DNA from: Pseudopedobacter sp.
Lineage (GTDB): Bacteria > Bacteroidota > Bacteroidia > Sphingobacteriales > Sphingobacteriaceae
NCBI GenBank assembly: GCA_014378285.1
Contig: JACMNZ010000542.1
Span: forward strand, 1-12,527
Length of the DNA: 12,527 nucleotides
Reading direction: 5' to 3'
Part shown: positions 8,001 to 12,527 of the stretch, piece by piece
Position numbering within the stretch: position 1 is the first letter of the stretch
How the letters are laid out: the number at the start of each line of letters is the position of its first letter
Notes under the pieces: model-generated
Told to the model about the DNA's origin: nothing
The model's database searches: none
What the model saw: the letters and a program-made list of their open reading frames with translations, nothing else
Position numbers and translations under genes: made by a program

Positions 8001-9104
8001 GCCTTTAAAAAGCGTAGTGTTATAAGGTTTGTTTTCTCCCAAATCCATAAAAGCCAAAACATCTCTCGAGTCGGTAGTGCTATTACTTCGGTTAGTTATC
8101 CAAACCTCAATTTTTGTGATATTGATGTTGGAAGTAACAATGGGTAAATTTGCCATTGCTCGGTTATAATTATTCCTAAAATATTGAGCTAAAAAATAAT
8201 GCTTATTTGCTTCGTAATTATCGGTACTTAACCTAAACTCGTTTTGTTGCGCACCATTTGTAATGTTAATTTCTTTTGATTGCGATTTTTGTTGCGAATA
8301 CATGGTGGTAACGCCCAACCTCCCAAATTGCAATTGAGTTTTTACCCCAAATAAAGCCTGGCTACCACTAATTAACGTAGTATTAAGGGGGAAATTTACT
8401 ATACCAGCCTCAATTTTTTTGATGATTTCATCTTTTGTACCTGTGTATTCTAATTTTACTTGGTTCTCAAAATCAAACTGAGCTTCAGTATTATAGTTAA
8501 AATTAATTTTTAGCTTTTCGCCGATGTTTCCTATAACGTTAGCTTGTATGCGCTGGTTAAAATCGAAATTTCCAGTAGTACGTTGACGCTCATTAAAAAG
8601 TGGGTTTTCGTTCCTGTTAATGTTACCAGAAAAAGTTAAATCTGCAGATCCACGAGGTTGGATACTGATAACATCACTACCAAAAATCTTTTCAAAAGTT
8701 TTACTTTTAACCCTAACTTCTGGAATAAAACCATCTTTTTCTAATTGTTTACTGGTAGTTACGAGGTTTTTCCAGTAAGAATCAATGATTTTTTTTTCTT
8801 CTAATTGTTGGTATTCCTTAAAAGTTAGGTACAACGGAGGTTTAATCAGCTTGGCGCCAATCATTTCCTTAATTATATACTTTTTTGTTTTTGGATCATA
8901 CTCAACAGTTTTTTTAACGTTCTGAGGGTTTGGGAAAAACAAACTATTATTACCAGAAAATGGAGTAACGTAATTATCCTTAACGGGATATTTTATTTTT
9001 AAAGAATCTTGCGGAATAGATTGCGTAAAGGCGCTAAAGCTTAAAATAAGCAAAGCGCAAATCATACTTAATCTATGAATAAGATAGGTAAAATTAATTT
9101 TCAA
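2070..9104 (-). CDS. sprA: SprA (Sov) outer-membrane translocon of the type IX secretion system
   Basis: SprA forms the very large outer-membrane beta-barrel through which type IX substrates with C-terminal targeting domains leave the cell; in gliding Bacteroidota it also exports motility adhesins. The 2344 residues are close to the roughly 2400 of Flavobacterium johnsoniae SprA. A signal peptide is visible (hydrophobic 15-26, cleavage near AFT-Q at 27-28). Two SprA N-terminal-type modules follow, at about 190-360 (with PLNTTLISGSQALFG near 238-252) and about 660-835 (ending in YIDDFEGSRS near 823-832). The conserved DVGLDGL motif is near 1059-1065, the block RLNAKLADFGDVTLSANKS is near 1502-1520, and beta-barrel sequence rich in Asn and aromatics continues to the C-terminal NLRFTIQ. 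The frame is open throughout. The start is uncertain: the frame opens just after a TAA at 9110-9108, so the candidates are TTG at 9104 and ATG at 9065 (residue 14). TTG is preferred because it supplies the basic n-region (K2, H10, R11). It lies 23 bases after ruvA and is likely in the same operon. Confidence 0.96.
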   Translation of the reverse strand: MKINFTYLIHRLSMICALLILSFSAFTQSIPQDSLKIKYPVKDNYVTPFSGNNSLFFPNPQNVKKTVEYDPKTKKYIIKEMIGAKLIKPPLYLTFKEYQQLEEKKIIDSYWKNLVTTSKQLEKDGFIPEVRVKSKTFEKIFGSDVISIQPRGSADLTFSGNINRNENPLFNERQRTTGNFDFNQRIQANVIGNIGEKLKINFNYNTEAQFDFENQVKLEYTGTKDEIIKKIEAGIVNFPLNTTLISGSQALFGVKTQLQFGRLGVTTMYSQQKSQSKEINITNGAQQNEFRLSTDNYEANKHYFLAQYFRNNYNRAMANLPIVTSNINITKIEVWITNRSNSTTDSRDVLAFMDLGENKPYNTTLFKGGAGFSALPAGFTGPGFNQQSNNLLQNIPTTSRFTNSNDIDNYFQNSGKLDNYNKVTYARKLTEREFTINPLLGYISLNNALNADEILSVAYRYTVNGVEYQVGEFSQDVPVDPNNPQLLYTKLLKNETIKTNLPLWDLMMKNIYSLGAYQISPNDFRLNIFRLDDKSSIEKPLIEEGAALAGKLWLQVTNLDRLNQQNSKEPDGFFDFLEGLTIDSQNGKIIFPTIEPFGKDLATQFNPSTEQNLIAKYVYQPLYDSTKVIAQQFFPGLNRYIIKGTYQSSVSSEFQLNAINVPEGSVVVTAGTLKLTEGADYTVDYNIGRVKILNEALLNSGQPIKIKLESNELFGIQQKSLFGTRLDYRVNPNFNVGATLLNLKETPLTQKVNFGEESISNTIYGFDMNYSTNSRLLTRLVDKIPFVSTKETSSITFNGEFAKFNPGHPKALNFAGSENGASYIDDFEGSRSIIDLKGSTAWQISGTPQLFPESQLSNDLSYGFNRAKLSFFNIDPVFYSRTSNLTPPNIQNNKTELSNHYVREVLETEVFPFKQTATGTLFNIATFNMAYYPTLRGPYNFTTTGLNPDGTLNNPKNRWGGMFRRIETNDFTALNIEFIEFWVLDPYIYKPNSAGGDLYFNIGSLSEDILKDGRKSLENGLPADGDLTKTDETIWGRVPKLQPVIQAFDNDPNARQTQDVGLDGLNNVNEQQKYQAIVNQASAILNPQAATLLRNDPSTDDYVYFRGNQLDAANANILKRYENYNGTDGNSKTSQQSLDATGIENSASTALPDGEDINRDNNSSKSDEYYQYKVSVRPQDLVVGKGFITDKVTSEVNLANGKKQTVNWYQFKVPIAQYTSKVGNIQDFKSIRFMRLFMTDFADTTILRFARLQLVRGEWRRFNSENTPAKVLADPALNNPGLDNSTLDVSTVNLDENGSRTPIPYVIPPGIPTEKDISNFRGDTRQNEQSLSVVVKNLRDGYARAAFKTTINDVRSYRRLQMYVHAEGDLVKDGDINAFIRLGTDYQDNYYEYAIPTKVTLPGTRDPNLIWPDANKFDIEFRLFQLAKTARNSAFLNGQPWPVNVPYIYNDGVNTITVKGQPDLSKLRILMLGARNPLKTNTRPTDDGLEKTIELWFNELRLTDFDERGGWAATARLNAKLADFGDVTLSANKSTIGFGSLDNRVSEISRADNQFFDVSSSLELGKFFPAKSGIKIPLFINYSSQLSTPQYDPRNPDIELKNILNEVSSQTKDSIKNYAEDYTQRRSINFTNVRKIKTDPNAKNRLWDVENWSLTYAFTGYGHRDFINRNSEQRTYRGALAYDYNNPAKFYSPFNKAVKSKYLNLLKDFNFSLLPSVLNFRVEVNRLYSENTLRNNDPNNFIPIRTTFNKNFLINRLYGVSWDLTKSLKLDFNATNLSVVDEPQGRITGLVRDTILQNLKRLGRNTNYNHTVSLSYTIPLNKIPGLDFISVLTRYQTQFNWMTEPLLTLEDPNINFGNSIQNSRTVQVNPTLNMNLLYNKFGFYRRLNDPNSSEGGKFLVNLLTSLKNVSGSYIKNDGTFLPGYLPNTDVFGYSLDANAPGVGFILGSQEDIRGKALANGWLTRDTIQNQLYKTALNTKLNLRGTLEPFKDFRIELNAFKNSSEVFTTNFRFANTSNQFESLSPITSGDYSISIISLGSAFKDGFGKNSPVFQQFLTNRGVVSQRLGRQNPNSSGQVGLFADGYGRTSQDVIVPAFLAAYQNKDAGSASLNMFPKIPIPNWRINYNGLTKIDAISNLFSAFDLTHAYNSTYNVNNYNSLIRYSTANGAVNVRDAENDFLPSLQFSQITLFEQFVPLLGIDMRMKNNMTANVEYRKSRSLSFSLTNSQLASQKDQAFVFGFGYRTADFRFPFGLFKSVNLKNDLNFKLDVAVRNNKTVIYRADVQDPEISAGSKNITYRPSIDYVLNQRFNLRLFYDTNITKPYTSQTFVTAFTNFGVNLRFTIQ

Positions 9105-9127
9105 GCGTTACTCGTTAGGATTTGTGA

Positions 9128-9712
9128 TTATAAGGTTTTCAGCGCAATTTTTATGATCGTTTCTACACTCAATGGTTCAGAAGATGATTTTACCGCCGCA
9201 TCAACTGCCTTTTCTGCAGTATTTTTAACAAAGCCTAACATCACCAAAGCACTTAACGCTTCATCTTTAGAAGTATTATTTACAGGTATAGAAATTAATG
9301 TCCCAGTACCATCTTTTTTCAATTTGTCCTGTAATTCAATGATTAAGCGTTGTGCCGATTTTGGTCCAATCCCTTTTATACGTTTAATTTCATTTACATC
9401 TCCGCTGATAATTGCTTGTTCAATTTCTACTGGGGAAATAGAAGAAAGCATCATTCTTCCTGTATTAGGCCCAATTCCATTTACTGAAATCAGATGAAGA
9501 AAAAGCCTTCTTTCGCCTTCATCTGCAAATCCATATAAAGTATGAGAATCCTCTTTTACGGCTAACCAAGTATATAACTTACAGCGCTCTTGATCTTTAA
9601 TGGCGCTGTAAGTATTTAAAGAGATATGAATATGATAACCTACTCCGCCAGCATCAATTACCACATAAGCTGGGCATTTAAAAGCTAGTTTGCCATCTAT
9701 ATATGCGTACAT
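9128..9712 (-). CDS. ruvA: Holliday junction branch migration protein RuvA
   Basis: RuvA binds four-way DNA junctions as a tetramer, loads the RuvB helicase rings and holds the junction open for branch migration and RuvC cleavage. The 194 residues have the usual length and order: an OB-fold domain (about 1-64, starting MYAYIDGKLAFK with the typical VGYHIHIS stretch), two helix-hairpin-helix motifs (SVNGIGPNTG at 76-85 and RIKGIGPKSA at 111-120), a flexible linker (about 132-147), and the RuvB-binding three-helix domain (about 148-194, with EALSALVMLGF). The start at ATG 9712 follows the maeB stop by only two bases, so the gene is almost surely cotranscribed with maeB and with sprA 23 bases downstream. 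No promoter box was seen in front of it. RuvB and RuvC are not in the window, so ruvA sits apart from ruvB, as is common in this phylum. All core motifs look intact. Confidence 0.97.
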   Translation of the reverse strand: MYAYIDGKLAFKCPAYVVIDAGGVGYHIHISLNTYSAIKDQERCKLYTWLAVKEDSHTLYGFADEGERRLFLHLISVNGIGPNTGRMMLSSISPVEIEQAIISGDVNEIKRIKGIGPKSAQRLIIELQDKLKKDGTGTLISIPVNNTSKDEALSALVMLGFVKNTAEKAVDAAVKSSSEPLSVETIIKIALKTL

Positions 9713-9714
9713 AA

Positions 9715-12021
9715 TTATTTTTTAGTTTTTGATGAACTTTTTTTATGTGGTCTTAAATGTTCTTTGGCTTGCACATCTACAACGGCAATGGTTACCATAT
9801 TTACAATTTCCCTAACAGAACTTCCCAATTGCAGAACGTGTACAGGTTTATTCAATCCTAAAAGGATAGGACCAACCGCTTCAGCACCTCCAATTTCTTG
9901 CAAAAGTTTATAAGCAATGTTTCCTGCATCCAAACTTGGGAAAACCAAAGTATTGGCAGGGTTATTTTTTAATTTAGAGAAAGGAAAATTATCGTTTAAC
10001 AAATCCTTGTTTAATGCAAAATTTGCTTGCATTTCTCCATCTACTTTGATCTCAGGATGTTTCTCATGAAGTATTCTTACTGCTTCTCTGGTTTTATGAG
10101 GCACTTCTCCTTCATTAGAACCATAATTTGAGTAAGATAAAATAGCAATACGTGGTTTGATATTAAATTGCTTAACAGATTTGTTAACCAAAATAGTAAT
10201 ATCCACCAATTCTTCAACATTAGGATTAACGTTTATTGTGGTATCGGCGAAGAAAATAGGTCCTTTTTTAGTCAGCATCAAATACATTCCTGCCACACGA
10301 TTAACACCTTCTTCTGTGCCAATAACTTGCAATGCAGGTTTAACGGTTGATGCATAATTTTTTGTCAACCCAGAAATTAAAGCATCTGCATCGCCAAACT
10401 CTACCATAGAAGCACCAAAATAATTTCTATCCCTCATACTTTTACGGGCTTCATATAAGGTGATACCTCTTCTTTGCCTTTTTTCGTAAAGATTCTGAGC
10501 GTATTTTTCAAACATTTCCACCTCTTCTAAAGGGTCGATAATTTCAACACCTTCCAGCTCAAGCTCGTTTTCTTCAATAATTTTATTAATAATGTCTTTC
10601 TTTCCAAGTAAAATAGGTATCGCAATACCATCATCTTTAACAATTTGGGCAGCCTTTAATATTTTATAATTATCCGCTTCAGCAAAAACCACTTTCTTAG
10701 GGTCAGATTTAGCCTTGTTGGTAATGGAGCGCATTAAAGCATCATCCATTCCTAAACGTTTTTGTAAATCAATTTTATATTGTTCCCAATCTGTAATAGC
10801 ATGTCTGGCAACGCCAGAATCCATTGCTGCTTTTGCAACAGCGGGCGCAACAGTAGTGATTAACCTAAAATCTATTGGTTTTGGGATGATGTATTCTTTA
10901 CCGTATTTAATGTTTTTAGCGTTATAAGCCATATTTACCGCTTCCGGAACATTTTCTTTGGCTAAATCTGCAATTGCTTTAACAGCAGCAATTTTCATTT
11001 CTTCATTAATGGCAGTAGAGCGTACATCTAAGGCTCCTCTAAAAATATATGGAAAACCTAAAACGTTGTTCACTTGGTTTGGATAATCAGACCTTCCTGT
11101 AGCCATAATCATGTCCTTACGGGTTTTAATGGCTAATTCGTAAGCAATTTCTGGATTTGGATTAGCCATAGCAAAAACGATTGGGTTTTTGGCCATAGAT
11201 TTTAATGCTTCCGCCGATAAAACATCTGCAGATGAAAGCCCGATGAAAACATCCGCATCTTTCATGGCATCATCTAGTGTGTGGATATTTCTTTTTGTAG
11301 CGAATTCTAGTTTAGTACCCTCAAGATTTTCTCTATCGGCTCTAATTACTCCACTTCTATCCACCATTACAATGTTCTCTTTATTTGCCCCTAAAGAAAC
11401 GTATAACCTAGTGCAAGAAATAGCAGCAGCACCAGCTCCGTTAACTACTATTTTAACTTTATCAAGTTTCTTTTTTTGTAATTCGCAAGCATTGATAAGG
11501 GCTGCAGCAGAGATAATTGCAGTGCCATGCTGATCATCATGCATTACAGGGATTTTCATCTCGGCTTTAAGCCTTCTTTCAATCTCAAAACATTCTGGAG
11601 CCTTAATATCCTCTAGGTTGATACCTCCAAAAGTTGGTTCAAGAGCTTTAACAATCTTTACAAAATCATCGACGTTTTTTACGTCAAGCTCTAAATCAAA
11701 AACATCTATATCTGCAAAAATTTTAAATAGCAAACCTTTACCTTCCATTACGGGTTTTGCAGCTTCTGGGCCTATATCTCCTAAACCTAAAACTGCCGTT
11801 CCGTTACTAATCACAGCTACTAAGTTGCCTTTTGCAGTATATTTATAAACATCTTCTACGTTTTCTGCTATTTTTAAACAAGGTTCTGCCACCCCGGGCG
11901 AGTATGCTAATGTTAAATCTCCTTGTGAGTTGGTGGGTTTGGTTGGTATAACTTCAATTTTACCTGGCCTGCCTTGGGAATGATAATCCAAAGCATCTTG
12001 CTTTCTACTCGTTTTGCTCAT
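9715..12021 (-). CDS. maeB: NADP-dependent malic enzyme with C-terminal phosphotransacetylase-like domain
   Basis: This cytoplasmic enzyme decarboxylates malate oxidatively to pyruvate and CO2 while reducing NADP+, linking the TCA cycle to pyruvate and NADPH supply. At 768 residues it matches the long bacterial MaeB type (E. coli MaeB is 759). The malic domain shows the catalytic tyrosine in LAYSPGVAEPC (Y40), the catalytic lysine in MEGKGLLFK (K95), metal ligands in LEDIKAPECFEIE (E137, D138) and in HDDQHGTA (161-168), and the dinucleotide-binding GAGAAA (195-200). From about residue 430 on is the phosphotransacetylase-like domain, which in known MaeB proteins does not catalyse but binds acetyl-CoA and related effectors; allosteric control by acetyl-CoA is therefore expected here. 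NADP rather than NAD preference is taken from the family. The C-terminus ends in a short Lys/Ser-rich tail (HKKSSSKTKK). The start ATG at 12021 follows a candidate promoter closely, making this the first gene of the maeB-ruvA-sprA unit. Confidence 0.96.
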   Translation of the reverse strand: MSKTSRKQDALDYHSQGRPGKIEVIPTKPTNSQGDLTLAYSPGVAEPCLKIAENVEDVYKYTAKGNLVAVISNGTAVLGLGDIGPEAAKPVMEGKGLLFKIFADIDVFDLELDVKNVDDFVKIVKALEPTFGGINLEDIKAPECFEIERRLKAEMKIPVMHDDQHGTAIISAAALINACELQKKKLDKVKIVVNGAGAAAISCTRLYVSLGANKENIVMVDRSGVIRADRENLEGTKLEFATKRNIHTLDDAMKDADVFIGLSSADVLSAEALKSMAKNPIVFAMANPNPEIAYELAIKTRKDMIMATGRSDYPNQVNNVLGFPYIFRGALDVRSTAINEEMKIAAVKAIADLAKENVPEAVNMAYNAKNIKYGKEYIIPKPIDFRLITTVAPAVAKAAMDSGVARHAITDWEQYKIDLQKRLGMDDALMRSITNKAKSDPKKVVFAEADNYKILKAAQIVKDDGIAIPILLGKKDIINKIIEENELELEGVEIIDPLEEVEMFEKYAQNLYEKRQRRGITLYEARKSMRDRNYFGASMVEFGDADALISGLTKNYASTVKPALQVIGTEEGVNRVAGMYLMLTKKGPIFFADTTINVNPNVEELVDITILVNKSVKQFNIKPRIAILSYSNYGSNEGEVPHKTREAVRILHEKHPEIKVDGEMQANFALNKDLLNDNFPFSKLKNNPANTLVFPSLDAGNIAYKLLQEIGGAEAVGPILLGLNKPVHVLQLGSSVREIVNMVTIAVVDVQAKEHLRPHKKSSSKTKK

Positions 12022-12042
12022 AATTGCTTTATACTTAATCTA

Positions 12043-12050
12043 CAAAAATA
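12043..12050 (-). promoter_or_regulatory. Candidate promoter -7 box for maeB
   Basis: The minus strand reads TATTTTTG, a full match to the Bacteroidota -7 consensus TAnnTTTG. It lies 21 bases before the maeB ATG, so transcription would begin about 15 bases upstream of the gene. The -33 region is poor: no clear TTG was found at the expected spacing, only TTTC. It is the only full match in the 273-base gap, and it fits maeB being the head of the downstream operon. Confidence 0.5.
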
Positions 12051-12112
12051 CAATTCTTTAATAGAGCATGAAATTAAAAAGTAGGTTTAAATTTGATAAA
12101 GTTTTCCTTAAG

Positions 12113-12168
12113 TCAATAATGATAGATATACTTATTTTGCTTAAATGCCTTAAGCAAGAAATTATTGA
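12113..12168. repeat. Two nested inverted repeats in the maeB upstream region
   Basis: The inner repeat has perfect 8-base arms TTGCTTAA (12137-12144) and TTAAGCAA (12150-12157) around the 5-base loop ATGCC. The outer repeat has perfect 8-base arms TCAATAAT (12113-12120) and ATTATTGA (12161-12168). The two are separated by 16 bases on the left and 3 on the right, so a joint stem would carry a lopsided internal loop. No T-tract follows on the minus strand, which argues against an ordinary terminator. It lies about 60 bases upstream of the maeB -7 box and could be an operator or an RNA structure at the end of the preceding transcript. The rest of 12022-12294 holds the promoter box and the hairpin listed separately; nothing else was recognised there. 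Confidence 0.45.
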
Positions 12169-12228
12169 TCGTAGTTTTTAATTTTATGACAGTTTGATTT
12201 CAATTATTTGTTTGTGCATGTTAAAATG

Positions 12229-12252
12229 TTTATTGGCTGAGAAACCAATAAA
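12229..12252 (-). terminator. Possible hairpin terminator after the SDR gene
   Basis: Perfect 8-base arms TTTATTGG and CCAATAAA enclose an 8-base loop, 42 bases past the SDR stop codon. On the minus strand the stem is followed by CATTTTAAC, a short and imperfect T-run. The position fits the end of the upstream transcript, but the stem is AT-rich and the T-tract is weak, so termination strength is doubtful. Confidence 0.4.
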
Positions 12253-12294
12253 ATTATATCTCGATCCTATTAAATATATATTTACCCAAACAAC

Positions 12295-12527
12295 CTAACT
12301 ATTCATCACCGATCCTGCATTGATATCAATTGTTTGTCCGGTGATAGATTGTTGTTTCAACAAGTAGGAAACTAAATCAGCAATTTCTTGAGGTTGGCTC
12401 ATTTTTTTTAACGGGACACTTTGCATAGCCATATCAAAAAACTCCGCTTTGCTAATCCCAATTCCATCGGCGATTCCTTGTAAACCTTCCTGCGCCATAT
12501 CCGTATCTACCCAACCTGGTGCTATGG
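12295..12527 (-). CDS. Short-chain dehydrogenase/reductase (SDR), C-terminal part (start lies past the right edge)
   Basis: The last 76 residues of an SDR-family NAD(P)-dependent oxidoreductase of the FabG-like classical type. The visible part begins with IAPGWVDTDM, the conserved stretch after the active-site helix (normally N-x-[IV]-x-PG-x-[IV]-x-T-x-M), and includes the variable substrate-binding loop, PLKKMSQPQEIADLVSYLL and ITGQTIDINAG, the usual C-terminal signature of the family. The catalytic Ser, Tyr and Lys and the glycine-rich cofactor motif are outside the window, so substrate and cofactor cannot be told. The Met codon at 12498 is internal: the frame stays open through IAPGWVDTD to the window edge, and the conserved motif crosses it. 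A 273-base gap separates it from maeB, so it is probably a separate transcription unit. Confidence 0.9.
   Translation of the reverse strand, partial: IAPGWVDTDMAQEGLQGIADGIGISKAEFFDMAMQSVPLKKMSQPQEIADLVSYLLKQQSITGQTIDINAGSVMNS

Noticed and set aside
7835..8062. A 75-codon minus-strand frame inside sprA.
   Set aside because: It overlaps sprA in another frame, where sprA is continuous and conserved; no start context or family was seen.
9075..9497. A 140-codon open frame on the plus strand opposite ruvA and the start of sprA.
   Set aside because: It lies antisense to ruvA, which has every expected domain, and its translation shows no recognisable family, signal or promoter. It is a shadow of the real gene.
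11189..11533. A 114-codon plus-strand open frame, rich in Ser and Ala, opposite maeB.
   Set aside because: It is antisense to the conserved cofactor-binding part of maeB, and its low-complexity composition mirrors that gene's codons.
12496..12498. The Met codon at 12498 as the start of a small 67-residue protein.
   Set aside because: The frame stays open to the window edge, and the conserved SDR stretch PGWVDTDM crosses this Met, so it is internal to a larger gene.
1..12527. CRISPR arrays, tRNA or rRNA genes, insertion sequences and phage attachment sites.
   Set aside because: Reading both strands gave no regularly spaced repeats, no cloverleaf or rRNA-like stretches, no transposase, and no direct repeats flanking the ATPase cassette that I could support by eye.

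Overview
The window looks like a chromosomal segment from a member of the Bacteroidota, most likely a Sphingobacteriaceae genus such as Pedobacter. The evidence is the low G+C content, a full-length SprA (the outer-membrane translocon of the type IX secretion system, found only in this phylum), a TAnnTTTG-type promoter box, and an order maeB-ruvA-sprA that I recall from many Bacteroidota genomes. The genus is an inference from protein character, not from a search. All seven genes lie on the minus strand, so transcription runs from right to left.

From the right edge: the C-terminal end of a short-chain dehydrogenase/reductase (12295-12527, cut by the window) ends in a possible weak hairpin terminator. 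A 273-base intergenic gap follows, holding two nested inverted repeats and a good candidate promoter for maeB. Then comes a tightly packed run: maeB (malic enzyme with a phosphotransacetylase-like domain, 9715-12021), ruvA (Holliday-junction binding, 9128-9712) two bases later, and sprA (2070-9104) 23 bases after that. The sprA gene takes up 56% of the window and appears to start with TTG.

Downstream of sprA, after a 40-base gap, is a two-gene cassette: an AAA ATPase of the OLD/ABC-like AAA_21 type (941-2029) and a DUF4276 protein with a TOPRIM-like pattern of acidic residues (261-944), joined by an ATGA overlap. The cassette is clearly more AT-rich in sampled rows than sprA or maeB. It runs directly into radA (1-274 and beyond the left edge), whose TTG start lies inside the last codons of the DUF4276 gene.

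The housekeeping genes concern carbon metabolism (maeB), recombination and repair (ruvA, radA) and protein secretion (sprA). The ATPase/DUF4276 pair is the accessory element. Its build, an SMC/OLD-like ATPase plus a small TOPRIM-like partner, resembles anti-phage effector pairs such as PARIS, Gabija or AbiL by analogy only. It is the best candidate in the window for a little-described system. No rRNA, tRNA, CRISPR array, insertion sequence or plus-strand gene could be supported.
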